A stretch of DNA of 64,000 bases from Agromyces sp. Marseille-P2726 (GTDB taxonomy: Bacteria > Actinomycetota > Actinomycetes > Actinomycetales > Microbacteriaceae), in assembly GCF_902809835.1 (NCBI RefSeq), contig NZ_CADDWM010000013.1:218793-282792 (forward strand), read 5' to 3'. Made by a program: the position numbers and the translations under genes. Shown here piece by piece: positions 24,639 to 32,427 of this stretch (the stretch's first letter is position 1; each line of letters starts with the position of its first letter). The notes beneath the pieces are model-generated. The model had not been told where the DNA came from. It saw only the letters and a list, made by a program, of their open reading frames with translations, and made no database searches.

Positions 24639-25523
24639 GTGCGTTCGGATGACACGGGCGAACGGATGCCGCGAGCCGACGTCGTCGGGCTGCGGATCCC
24701 GCGGCCCGACGGCGCGGTGATCGCGGCGGAGCTCATCGGCCCGGCGGGGCATCCGCTCGTGCTGCTGGTCGCCGGCGGCGAGTCGTCGATGGACTGGTGG
24801 CGCCCCGAATTCTGCGACCTGCTCGTGGACCGCGGGCTTCGGGTCGCGCGGTACGACCAGCGCGGCTTGGGGGAGACGACGCTCGGGCCGATGGGCACGC
24901 GGCATGACGGGCTGGCCGTTGCGGTCGGTGATGCGCTCGCCGTGCTCGACGCGGCCGGCGCGGGCGAGGCGCACTGGCTGGGGTTCTCGGCGGGCGGGTG
25001 GGTGTGCCAGCTGGCCGCGCTCGACCACCCCGACCGGGTGCGTGCCCTGACGCTCGTGTCGACGACGCCGACCATGTTCGGGGGCGACGCCGACCTGCCC
25101 GGACCGGTCGCACGGCTGCGTGAGGCGTGGGCGAACCCGCCTCCCGATCCTGATTGGAACGATGCCGACGCGGTGATCGAGCACCATGTCGAGATCGATC
25201 GCGACTACGCGGGCGACGAGTTCGACGAGGCCCACGACCGGGGGATCTGGACCGACACGGTGCGCCGGTCGCCGGGCATGCACCGCGACGAGGACGGAAC
25301 GGTCGAGTTCGAGGATGCCCCCCGCTGGCGGGAGCGGCTGAGCGAGATCCGCCTGCCGACGACGGTCGTGCACGGCACCACCGATCCGATGTTCCCGATC
25401 GGCAACGGCGAGGCGCTGGCGCGCGACATCCCGGGCGCCCGGCTCGTGGCGATACCGGGCGGCGGGCACGAGTTGCCACCGAGCGCGTGGCCGTTCGTGG
25501 TGGACGCGGTCGCCGGCCTGTGA
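24639..25523 (+). CDS. Alpha/beta hydrolase
   Basis: 294 aa from GTG 24639 (ATG 24666 is a good alternative). Complete catalytic set: nucleophile Ser in LGFSAGGWV, acid Asp in HGTTDPMFPIG, His in PGGGHELPPS; RYDQRGLGET gives the usual DxRGxG turn. A serine hydrolase of unknown substrate, close in appearance to actinobacterial aclacinomycin-methylesterase-like proteins. No TM or signal. Confidence 0.85.
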   Translation: MRSDDTGERMPRADVVGLRIPRPDGAVIAAELIGPAGHPLVLLVAGGESSMDWWRPEFCDLLVDRGLRVARYDQRGLGETTLGPMGTRHDGLAVAVGDALAVLDAAGAGEAHWLGFSAGGWVCQLAALDHPDRVRALTLVSTTPTMFGGDADLPGPVARLREAWANPPPDPDWNDADAVIEHHVEIDRDYAGDEFDEAHDRGIWTDTVRRSPGMHRDEDGTVEFEDAPRWRERLSEIRLPTTVVHGTTDPMFPIGNGEALARDIPGARLVAIPGGGHELPPSAWPFVVDAVAGL

Positions 25524-25662
25524 GGCCGCCTCCGATCCGCACAGGAACCCCGGTGCACTCCGAACGGGGGCCTGCGCAGAGCCGAGGATTCATCGAGAAT
25601 CGGAATGTCGGCCCCGCGTTTCCGACCGACGTGGGCGGCCACGTGATACCAGGACACGGATC

Positions 25663-26979
25663 ATGACCATGGGAGTGCAGCGGAACACGACGGACGACCA
25701 GCCTGCGCTCACGCGAGGACCGACGGGCCGCGCGGCTCCGCGGCATCCGGTCACTGCTGTCGTCGCCGTCGTCGGGATCGGAATGCTGACCCTGGCCGGA
25801 TGCACCGCCGGCACGCCGGCCGAGGATGCCGCCGAGACCGGCACTGGCACCGACATCTCGACGCCGGCCGCGTTCGACGCTGACACGGTTGCGCAGTTCG
25901 ACGCACTCGTCCGCGAGTTCCAAGACGTCAACCAGACCCCCGGCGTGCTGGTCGGCGTGTGGAGCCCGCAGGGAACGTACGTGTCGGCGACCGGCACATC
26001 CGACCTCGCAACCGGAACCCCGCTCGAACCCGACATGCAGTTCAAGATCGCCAGCCAGACGAAGACGTTCACCGGCAACCTCATCCTGCAGCTCGTCAGC
26101 GAGGGCGAGGTCGACTTCGACGACCACATCTCGGAGTGGGTCGAGGGCGTGCCGAACGGCGACGAGATCACGATTCGTCAGCTGCTCAACCACACAAGCG
26201 GGCTCGCCAACGGCTTCACGGCCCCGACGATCCAGGCGAAGACGCCCGAGGGATGCACCGTGGAGGAACTCCTCACGCTCGAGGCCGAGTTCCCGCCGAT
26301 CGCCGAGCCCGGTGAGGAGTGGTCGTACAGCAACTACGGCTTCAACCTGCTCGGGCGCGTGGTGGAGGTGGTCGAGGGCGAGGACCTGAGCACGGTGCTC
26401 GAGCGGCGCATCACCGAGCCGCTGGGGATGACCCGCACATCCCTGGTGACGTCGGGCAACGGGCTGACCGAGCCGTTCACCCGCGGCTACGGCGCGGGCG
26501 AGCTCGGCCCCACCCAGGCGGCGACGGCCGAGAACGATGCGACCTGGGTGCCGCTGTCGTGCCTGTGGGCCCACGGGGGCATGGTCTCGACGCTCGAGGA
26601 TCTGCACGTCTGGCTGAGCTCGATGTCGACGCTGGTCTCGCCCGAGGTGTGGGAGGAGGCGAACGCCGAACCGGTGCCCTTCGTGTTCGAGGGCGACTAC
26701 AACGGCCCGGGTGAGTGGTTCAACGCGCTCGGCTTCGTCGTGACCGGCGGGTTCGTCGTCGCCGAGGGCAGTTTCGCCGGGTACGAGTCGTCGACGATGT
26801 ACTCGCCCGAGCTCGATACGACGATCGCCGTGGTGACGACGAAGATCTGGAACGCCATCACGCCGCCGCCCATGATGCAGGCCCTCGCCATGACGCTCTA
26901 CGGCGACGAGGTCGACTTCGGGCTCACCATCGAGCAGGCGATGGAGCCGAACCTCTCGATCGGCACGGCGGCCGAGTAG
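25663..26979 (+). CDS. Serine hydrolase lipoprotein, beta-lactamase / D-Ala-D-Ala carboxypeptidase family
   Basis: 438 aa. Lipobox LAGC with C47 after a long signal. Class C beta-lactamase fold with S131-Q-T-K134 (SxxK) and Y222-S-N224 (YxN); TSGLANGF and WSYSNYGFNLLG are typical of the family. Probably a cell-surface peptidase or esterase acting on peptidoglycan precursors or other D-amino-acid or ester substrates, not necessarily a lactamase. ATGs at 25663 and 25669 are both possible; AGGACACGG precedes. Confidence 0.85.
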   Translation: MTMGVQRNTTDDQPALTRGPTGRAAPRHPVTAVVAVVGIGMLTLAGCTAGTPAEDAAETGTGTDISTPAAFDADTVAQFDALVREFQDVNQTPGVLVGVWSPQGTYVSATGTSDLATGTPLEPDMQFKIASQTKTFTGNLILQLVSEGEVDFDDHISEWVEGVPNGDEITIRQLLNHTSGLANGFTAPTIQAKTPEGCTVEELLTLEAEFPPIAEPGEEWSYSNYGFNLLGRVVEVVEGEDLSTVLERRITEPLGMTRTSLVTSGNGLTEPFTRGYGAGELGPTQAATAENDATWVPLSCLWAHGGMVSTLEDLHVWLSSMSTLVSPEVWEEANAEPVPFVFEGDYNGPGEWFNALGFVVTGGFVVAEGSFAGYESSTMYSPELDTTIAVVTTKIWNAITPPPMMQALAMTLYGDEVDFGLTIEQAMEPNLSIGTAAE

Positions 26980-27003
26980 ATCGGCAGTGGCCGCTGTGCC
27001 CGA

Positions 27004-27453
27004 ATGGGTCACACTGGAGAGGTGACCTTGGAGGAGCGTCGCGACGGAGCGGTCGTCATCGACCGGCTCGTGGCGGCGATGAATGATCACGACCTGGATC
27101 GGATGGTCGCGCTCTTCCACCCTGCGTACGACAGCCGGCAGCCGGCTCACCCCGGCCGAGCGTTCGTCGGACGCGAGCAGGTTCGGGCGAACTGGGCTGC
27201 GATGTTCGGCGGCATTCCCGACTTCAGGGCGGAGGTGGTTCGCTCGGTGCAGGACGGCGACCTGAACTGGAGCGAGTGGGTCTGGCGTGGCATCCGATCG
27301 GATGGGCAGCCGTTCGAGGTTCGCGGTGTCACCCTCTTCGAGATCCGCGACGGACTCATCGTCGCGGGGACGCTGTACGTGGAGGACGTGGAGCGCGCGC
27401 CGCTGGGGATCGAGGACGCGGTCGAGGGCATGTCGGGCGCCCGCCCTGAGTGA
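27004..27453 (+). CDS. SnoaL-like / NTF2-fold protein
   Basis: 149 aa. A SnoaL-like fold: LVAAMNDHDLDRMVALFHPAYDSRQP, FVGREQVRANWAAMFGGIPDF, FEVRGVTLFEIRDGLIVAGTLYVED. Such proteins are small ligand-binding or isomerase-like enzymes. The start is uncertain: ATG 27004 has no ribosome site, and GTG 27022 directly abuts GGAGAG. A truncated metallopeptidase ORF follows 12 bases later. Confidence 0.7.
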   Translation: MGHTGEVTLEERRDGAVVIDRLVAAMNDHDLDRMVALFHPAYDSRQPAHPGRAFVGREQVRANWAAMFGGIPDFRAEVVRSVQDGDLNWSEWVWRGIRSDGQPFEVRGVTLFEIRDGLIVAGTLYVEDVERAPLGIEDAVEGMSGARPE

Positions 27454-27465
27454 GGTCGGATCGGC

Positions 27466-27600
27466 ATGGTCGAGCTCTCCGACGACGACTTCGAGCGAAT
27501 GGTCGGCGAGGTGTTCGACGCTCCGGTTTGCTGCGAGATCGCGTTGTGCGGGGCGACTGCAGCCAGCGGCATCCGTGAGCCCCGCACTCCTGAAAACTAG
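27466..27600 (+). pseudogene. 5' fragment of a minimal-zincin metallopeptidase gene
   Basis: 44 codons. MVELSDDDFERMVGEVFDAP matches the beginning of the metallopeptidase family with a minimal zincin fold (PF06262-type), whose members run about 115-130 aa and carry HExxH further on. After 20 residues the sequence no longer fits and the frame ends inside the ACTCCTGAAA element at 27586. GAGG precedes the ATG. Interpreted as a gene cut by a rearrangement that ends at the repeat. Confidence 0.55.
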
Positions 27601-27611
27601 GACGTTCGGGA
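27586..27611. repeat. Dispersed ACTCCTGAAA element, copy 2
   Basis: ACTCCTGAAA (27586-27595), then AGGACGTTC, aligns with the left arm and loop of the 11759-11806 element. Its own arms TCCTGAA (27588-27594) and TTCGGGA (27605-27611) form a short hairpin with one mismatch. It marks the truncation point of the zincin fragment and lies just upstream of the RHH/Doc module. Confidence 0.55.
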
Positions 27612-27642
27612 ATGGAACGCCGGGCAGCGAATGGGCCGGGCC

Positions 27643-27665
27643 GCTGGTATCATGCTGATACCAGC
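27643..27665 (+). promoter_or_regulatory. Palindromic operator of the RHH/Doc module, overlapping a -10 box
   Basis: Perfect 10-bp arms GCTGGTATCA (27643-27652) and TGATACCAGC (27656-27665) with a 3-base centre. The sequence TATCAT (27648-27653) inside it is a good -10 hexamer. The antitoxin ATG is 33 bases downstream. This is the expected layout for autorepression by a ribbon-helix-helix antitoxin. Confidence 0.8.
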
Positions 27666-27698
27666 GCGCTGGACTGGGCCCCGACGGGAGGAACTGCC

Positions 27699-27902
27699 AT
27701 GGCGATGACGCTGCGTCTTGACGAGCACCACGACCGCCTGCTCGAGGCTCTCGCCGCGAAGCTCGGGCGCTCGAAGACCGAGGTCGTCGAGATCGCCCTC
27801 GATGAGCTCGCGGCTCGAGCCGACAAGTCGGCTCGTACGCGGGCCGCCTTCGACCGCATTCGTGCCCGCGACGCGGAGCTCCTCGACCGCCTCGCTCAGT
27901 GA
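27699..27902 (+). CDS. Ribbon-helix-helix antitoxin of a Doc-type module
   Basis: 67 aa. A CopG/RHH domain at the N-terminus (AMTLRLDEHHDRLLEALAAK, then LGRSKTEVVEIALDELAA): the beta strand TLRL and the two helices are clear. The C-terminal 25 residues (RTRAAFDRIRARDAELLDRL) are charged and helical and would wrap the toxin. GGGAGG lies ahead of the ATG. The stop overlaps the toxin GTG (GTGA), so translation is coupled. Expected to repress its own promoter through the palindrome upstream. Confidence 0.88.
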   Translation: MAMTLRLDEHHDRLLEALAAKLGRSKTEVVEIALDELAARADKSARTRAAFDRIRARDAELLDRLAQ

Positions 27903-28282
27903 CGGAGTTCCTCGATCCTGAAGACGTGGAGGCTCTCCTCGAGGAGGAGGGCTTCCACTTCAAGGACGGCGGGCGCGGCCGAAATCTGCTGCTCTCGGCG
28001 CTTGCCGCACCGATGCCGGTGTTCGGCGAAGACGTACATCCGACCCTCGATGAGAAGGCAGCGACGCTCCTACTGGCGGTGATGCGCAATCACGCGCTCG
28101 CCGACGGCAACAAGCGCCTCGCGTGGCTGGTGACGGCCGCGTTCCTCGAGCTCAACGGCGTCGACCTGGTGGTCGACGACGTCGATGCAGCGGATCGGTT
28201 CCTGCGCTCGGTCGCGTCGGGAGACGTCGAACCGGCAGACGTCGCGGAGTGGGTTCGACAACGGATGAATCCGCTCGCGTAG
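27899..28282 (+). CDS. doc: Doc/Fic-family toxin
   Basis: 127 aa, the usual Doc length. Fic-core motif H65-ALADGNKR73 with the catalytic His and the NK of the family; the upstream HPTLDEKAATLLLAVMRNHA and downstream LVTAAFLELNGVDL helices also fit. Doc proteins phosphorylate elongation factor Tu, while Fic proteins AMPylate; the DGNKR form lies between the two consensus sequences, so the exact chemistry is open. Second gene of the toxin-antitoxin pair. Confidence 0.88.
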   Translation: MTEFLDPEDVEALLEEEGFHFKDGGRGRNLLLSALAAPMPVFGEDVHPTLDEKAATLLLAVMRNHALADGNKRLAWLVTAAFLELNGVDLVVDDVDAADRFLRSVASGDVEPADVAEWVRQRMNPLA

Positions 28283-28317
28283 CGGCGACACCACACCACC
28301 CCTGCCCTGAGGTTGGG

Positions 28318-29571
28318 TCACGCCTCGAGCTGATCGCGACGTCGGGAGAGGGTGGCGGCCTCGGCGGTGTTGCCGGCGAGGGCGATGGCCCGATCGAAGG
28401 CCTGCCGGGCATCCGCACGGCGACCCACGCGACGAAGCAGTTCTGCCCGAGTGGCGTGAAAGGCGTGGTAGGCGTCGAGTGCGGAGCCGAGGGGCTCGAT
28501 GATCTCCAGCGCGGCATCCGCCCCCTCGACCTCGGCGACGGCGACCGCGCGGTTGAGGGCGACGATCGGCGAGGGATCGAGACGCACGAGCTGGTCGTAG
28601 AGCGCGAGCACCTGCGACCAGTCCGTGTCGTCGGCGGTCGGTGCGTCGGTGTGCACGGCGTTGATCGCCGCGAGCAGTTGGTAGCGGCCGGGCGCAGCTG
28701 CGGCATCCAGTCGCTCGCGCACCAGCCGATGTCCTTCGGTGATGAGTGAGGCGACCCACACCGTGCGGTCCTGCTCGGCGAGCGGCGCGAGCGACCCGTC
28801 GGCGGCGATGCGCGCCGGCCGACGCGCCTCGGTGAGCAGCATCAGGGCGAGCAGGCCCGCGACCTCGCCGTCGTCGGGGAGCAGCTCGCGGACGAGCCGG
28901 GTCAGCCGGATCGCCTCGGCGGTGAGGTCGGCTCGGAGCGGGTCGGTGTCGGCGCTGGTCGCGAGGTAGCCCTCGTTGAAGACGAGGTACAGCACGGCGA
29001 GCACTCCGGTCACGCGCCTCGGCAGGTCGGCGGATGCGGGGACGCGGTAGGGGATGCGCGCGGCCGCGATCTTGCCCTTCGCCCGCGTGATCCGCTGACC
29101 CATGGTGGTCTCCTGAACGAGGAAGGCGCGTGCGATCTCGGCGACGGTCAGGCCGCCGACCAGGCGCAGCGTGAGCGCGACGCGCGCCTCCATCGACAGG
29201 GCGGGGTGGCAGCAGGTGAAGACCAGTCGCAGCCGGTCGTCGTCGATGGCGCCGAGCGGCTCTGGCGGGTCGTCGTCGTGCAGCATCAGCGCCTCCCGGT
29301 GCTTGTCGGCGCGCCGCTGCTCGCGCCGGATGCGGTCGACCGCCTTGTGGTTCGCGGTGGTCGTGAGCCATCCGCCGGGGTTGGGCGGCACACCGTCGGC
29401 CGGCCAGCGCTCGACCGCGATCGCGAACGCCTCGGCCGCGGCATCCTCGGCCACATCGAGATCACCGAATCGCCGGGCGAGCGAGGCGACCACCCGGGCC
29501 CACTCCTCGGAGTATGCGCAGGCGAGGGCCGCCTGCGCGTCAGGGTCGCTGCCGCTCACGCCGTCGATCAC
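28318..29571 (-). CDS. ECF42-type RNA polymerase sigma factor with DUF6596/TPR-like C-terminal part
   Basis: 417 aa, much longer than classical ECF factors. Sigma region 2 (ALACAYSEEWARVVASLARRF..., AFAIAVERWPADGVPPNPGGWL..., DRIRREQRR) and region 4 (RLVGGLTVAEIARAFLVQETTMGQRITRAK) in the first 180 residues, then a long helical domain (NEGYLATS..., LLTEARRPARI) characteristic of the ECF42 group and thought to replace the anti-sigma factor. Its start overlaps the stop of the DGPF/YCII gene (ATGA), the genetic linkage known for this group. Confidence 0.92.
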   Translation of the reverse strand: MIDGVSGSDPDAQAALACAYSEEWARVVASLARRFGDLDVAEDAAAEAFAIAVERWPADGVPPNPGGWLTTTANHKAVDRIRREQRRADKHREALMLHDDDPPEPLGAIDDDRLRLVFTCCHPALSMEARVALTLRLVGGLTVAEIARAFLVQETTMGQRITRAKGKIAAARIPYRVPASADLPRRVTGVLAVLYLVFNEGYLATSADTDPLRADLTAEAIRLTRLVRELLPDDGEVAGLLALMLLTEARRPARIAADGSLAPLAEQDRTVWVASLITEGHRLVRERLDAAAAPGRYQLLAAINAVHTDAPTADDTDWSQVLALYDQLVRLDPSPIVALNRAVAVAEVEGADAALEIIEPLGSALDAYHAFHATRAELLRRVGRRADARQAFDRAIALAGNTAEAATLSRRRDQLEA

Positions 29572-29912
29572 GCCTCCGACGCCGGCGGCGGCAGCACCGG
29601 CCGCACCTCGAGGCGCCGATTGCAGGCCTTCGACCCCTCGGCCATGAGCTCGAGCGCGATGTCGAGGTCGGGCGCCTCGATGATCCAGAGGCCGGCCATG
29701 TGCTCCTTCGACTCGATGAACGGGCCGTCGGTGAAGATGGGCTGCTCGCCGCGGCCGTCGATGACCGTGGCGGTGCTGGGTGCGGCGAGGCCCGCCGCGA
29801 AGACCCAGTGCCCTCCGGCACGGAGCTTCTCGTTGAACGCGTCGATCGCGACCATCTCCTCGGGAGTGCCCGAGTTCGTGCGGTCGTCGATCACGGAGAC
29901 CAGGTACTGCAT
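29568..29912 (-). CDS. YCII-related DGPF domain protein
   Basis: 114 aa. MQYLVSVIDD start, FTDGPFIESKEHMAGLWIIEAPDLDIALE with the DGPF signature, and VRPVLP at the end. A ferredoxin-like small protein consistently encoded with ECF42 sigma factors; its biochemical role is not established. Middle gene of the probable operon, DHFR-like gene first, sigma gene last. Confidence 0.92.
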   Translation of the reverse strand: MQYLVSVIDDRTNSGTPEEMVAIDAFNEKLRAGGHWVFAAGLAAPSTATVIDGRGEQPIFTDGPFIESKEHMAGLWIIEAPDLDIALELMAEGSKACNRRLEVRPVLPPPASEA

Positions 29913-29948
29913 GTCACACCTCCTGCATGTCTCGGCTGCGGCATCCGT

Positions 29949-30551
29949 TCATGCATACACGGGCCGACCGACCGGCCGGAAGGTCTGCGCGGTGATGCCG
30001 GCGGGGAACGTGCGCGACTCGAGCAGTTCGAGCGCGACGTCGGGCCCGTCGTCGGCGAACAGTCGGATGCCGCCGCCTCCCACCACCACCGGGAACACGA
30101 TCAGCGTCAACTCGTCGACGAGGCCGCGCTCCAGCAGCCATCGGATGAGCTGTCCGCTGCCGTGCACCTGCAGCTCACCGCCGGGCTTCGCCTTCAGCTT
30201 GCGAACCGCCGACTCGAGGTCGTCTCCCGGCAGCACGGTGGTGCCGGCCCAGGTCGCGTCGCTCATGGTGTTCGACGCAACGTACTTCGGCCGCGAGTTC
30301 AGCGACGACACGAACGGGCTGTCGTCGGTGCGCACTCCCCAGTACCCAGCGAAGAGGTCGCAGGTTCGCCGGCCGAACAGGAACGCGTCGGCACGCAGGT
30401 AGGAGTCGCCGATGAACTGCTCCGCCTCAGGGTCGTCGATGCCCATCGCCCATCCGCCGCGTTCGAAGCCGGGGTCGAGCACCGGGTCGTTCCCGCCGTT
30501 CGCCTGCATCACGCCGTCGACGGTGACCTGGGTGTTGGTGACGAGTCGCAT
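29949..30551 (-). CDS. Dihydrofolate-reductase-family protein, first gene of the ECF42 operon
   Basis: 200 aa. MRLVTNTQVTVDGVMQANGG, FERGGWAMG, ADAFLFGRRTCDLFAGYWG, RPKYVAS, QVHGSGQLIRWLLERGLVDEL and VVVGGGGIRLF are the motifs of RibD C-terminal-like reductases. Strong GGGAGGGA before the ATG. It ends 36 bases ahead of the DGPF gene on the same strand and is probably co-transcribed with it and the sigma factor, so it may belong to the same stress response. Confidence 0.88.
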   Translation of the reverse strand: MRLVTNTQVTVDGVMQANGGNDPVLDPGFERGGWAMGIDDPEAEQFIGDSYLRADAFLFGRRTCDLFAGYWGVRTDDSPFVSSLNSRPKYVASNTMSDATWAGTTVLPGDDLESAVRKLKAKPGGELQVHGSGQLIRWLLERGLVDELTLIVFPVVVGGGGIRLFADDGPDVALELLESRTFPAGITAQTFRPVGRPVYA

Positions 30552-30661
30552 GATCGAATCCCTCCCGTGGCCACCCCTCGTGGGCGGCCTCTCATCACTG
30601 CCACGAACGGGGATGCCTCGATTCGACAGGTCGGCGAAAGATTTCGAGATCCGTCGTCGTG

Positions 30662-32089
30662 TCATGCCGCCTGCCCTTCGCGCAGGTCGAATCGCGCACG
30701 GCCGCCGAGTCGTGGGACTTGAGCCGGGTCGACGTGCGGCGGCGGAATGAACCACACTTCGCTCGGGCCCGCGTCGATTCCCCACCCCTCCCGGTGGATC
30801 ATGTGGTGGCAGAAACTGCAGAGCAAGACTCCATTCGACAGGTCGGTCGGGCCGGTATCTCGCTCCCACCATCTGATGTGGTGCGCTTCGACGTAGGCGA
30901 TGTTCTGGCCGCATGAGGCGCAGCCGCCGTCGCGCTCGCCGAGCGCGAGTCGTTGCGCTCGAGTGAAGAGTCGGGCTCCTCGTCCGAGATCGAGCGGGAG
31001 ACTCTCGCCGCCGAGCACGGCCGGGATGAGCTCTGCGTCGGCCGCCATGCGGCGTGCCGTGCCTGCGGAGATCGGCTGATCGAGACCGTCGGTGCGGGCG
31101 TGCCCGAGCCCGCTGACGAGCGTGTCGAGGTCGACGCGGACGACCACGGTGGTCTTCGCGAGCGGCGTGATCGTCTGGGTGCAGCCGAGCGTGTGGCGGG
31201 CAAGTGCCGCGAGCGCGTCGGCCTGAATCTGCGGGATCGACCGTTGGTCATCGACGACGGCGGTTGGATCGCCGTCGGTGGTTTCGCGGCGGCGAAGCGC
31301 GTCGCTGACGAGCGCCCCGATCGCGGCCTTCACCGGGGCGGCGCTTTCGGGGTCGAGGCGCGCGTGCAGATGCACCATGCCCCGCCCGTCTTCGCGCATC
31401 GTCAGCGAGCGCTCGGTGCGGAGCAGGTCTTCGCGTGGCTCGACGCCGTCTGGGTCCAGCCTCGCCTCCGCTTCGCGCACTCCGCGAATGAGTGTCTCGA
31501 GCGAAACCCGCGTTGCCAAGTCGACGAGCGCCGCTTCGACGATGTCGACCCTGCCCGCCTCGGCCCTCGCCGAGGCCCGGTCGAGCATCGAGGTGATCGC
31601 CGATGCTGCCCCAATACTGATCGACGCGGCCTCGAGGGCCGCCGCCACGTGCGGATGCCGTGACGGCAGGCGCTCACCGCTGAATGACTGGCGCTGCGCG
31701 GTGGCAGTGCCGACCGCGATCAGCCGCTGCGCGTCGACGCGGGACCCTCCGGTGGATGCGGCGATCAGTCGCACCGGGTTGTGGAAACCCTGCGCCTTCG
31801 CCAATCCGGTATCACCGAACTCCTGTCCGGATCGCTTCGTCACCTCGGCGGCGACCTTGGCGAGCACGACCTCGATGTCGCGGCGCACCCTGGCGAGCGC
31901 GTCGGTGACCTGGATGAGCCCGGTGTCGCTCATCTGCTCCACCTCCACCTGCGCGGCCCCGCGTATGGCGCCGCCCGCCGGCATTGAGCCCGCCCACGCC
32001 TCGCACAGCGCCGCGAAGTCGCGCTCGAGCGCGGCGAGCGGCTGCGGCTGCGGCTGCGCCTGCGAACGCGAGGTCGTGCGCTGTTCCAT
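30662..32089 (-). CDS. DUF222/HNH endonuclease domain protein (13E12 family), copy 1
   Basis: 475 aa. An N-terminal DUF222 helical domain (about 40-330) and a C-terminal HNH nuclease-like domain: CASCGQNIAYVEAHHIRWWERD, then DLSNGVLLCSFCHHMIHREGW, with two zinc CxxC pairs and the His-His-Asn core. The 13E12-type family is multicopy in actinobacteria; function unknown, sometimes linked to mobile DNA. ATG 32089 has AGGA 8 bases upstream; a GTG at 32104 is also in frame. About 5.5 kb away lies a close paralog (36136) with almost the same C-terminal half and a related upstream region. Confidence 0.85.
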   Translation of the reverse strand: MEQRTTSRSQAQPQPQPLAALERDFAALCEAWAGSMPAGGAIRGAAQVEVEQMSDTGLIQVTDALARVRRDIEVVLAKVAAEVTKRSGQEFGDTGLAKAQGFHNPVRLIAASTGGSRVDAQRLIAVGTATAQRQSFSGERLPSRHPHVAAALEAASISIGAASAITSMLDRASARAEAGRVDIVEAALVDLATRVSLETLIRGVREAEARLDPDGVEPREDLLRTERSLTMREDGRGMVHLHARLDPESAAPVKAAIGALVSDALRRRETTDGDPTAVVDDQRSIPQIQADALAALARHTLGCTQTITPLAKTTVVVRVDLDTLVSGLGHARTDGLDQPISAGTARRMAADAELIPAVLGGESLPLDLGRGARLFTRAQRLALGERDGGCASCGQNIAYVEAHHIRWWERDTGPTDLSNGVLLCSFCHHMIHREGWGIDAGPSEVWFIPPPHVDPAQVPRLGGRARFDLREGQAA

Positions 32090-32427
32090 GCTTCGATCCT
32101 GCACCCACCCGCTGACATCGGATGACGCGCAAAATCCAGCGTCATCAGGGATTTACCTGTGGAGAACTTCGACTGAGCGCCTCCTGTGGAGGACGAGTCG
32201 CTGGCCCGGTTCCCAGAGCCCGGCTGGCGTCAAGCGGACGCCGCATACCCGCGCCGAGCTTCAAGCGCCCAGTTGATCTAGCGGGGGCCGCCCTGAGCTC
32301 ACGGATGCCGCCGGCCGGCGCCGCAGCCTGATGACCGCCCCCCTACGGTCGGCGAGCGCATCGAGGCGCTGCCGCAGCCGCGCGCCTCGCCAGGCTCGTG
32401 ACCGCTTCGCCAGCATAGGGTTGTCCC
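32090..32427. other. 338-bp gene-free stretch upstream of DUF222 copy 1
   Basis: The first about 130 bases resemble the region upstream of the second DUF222 gene (shared CCTGTGGAGAA and CCTGTGGAGGACGAGTCGCT). It contains the inverted repeat GATGACGC (32121-32128) / GCGTCATC (32139-32146). From about 32230 on I see no conserved element and no coding frame. Confidence 0.6.
32121..32146. promoter_or_regulatory. 8-bp inverted repeat upstream of DUF222 copy 1
   Basis: GATGACGC and GCGTCATC with a 10-base AT-richer centre (GCAAAATCCA). It lies 32-57 bases before the chosen ATG on the minus strand. Possible operator or promoter element; it is not conserved in copy 2. Confidence 0.4.

Noticed and set aside
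24733..28089. Minus-strand open frame of about 1118 codons
   Set aside because: Antisense to the alpha/beta hydrolase, serine hydrolase, SnoaL and Doc genes, which have recognisable families; no domain in the frame itself.
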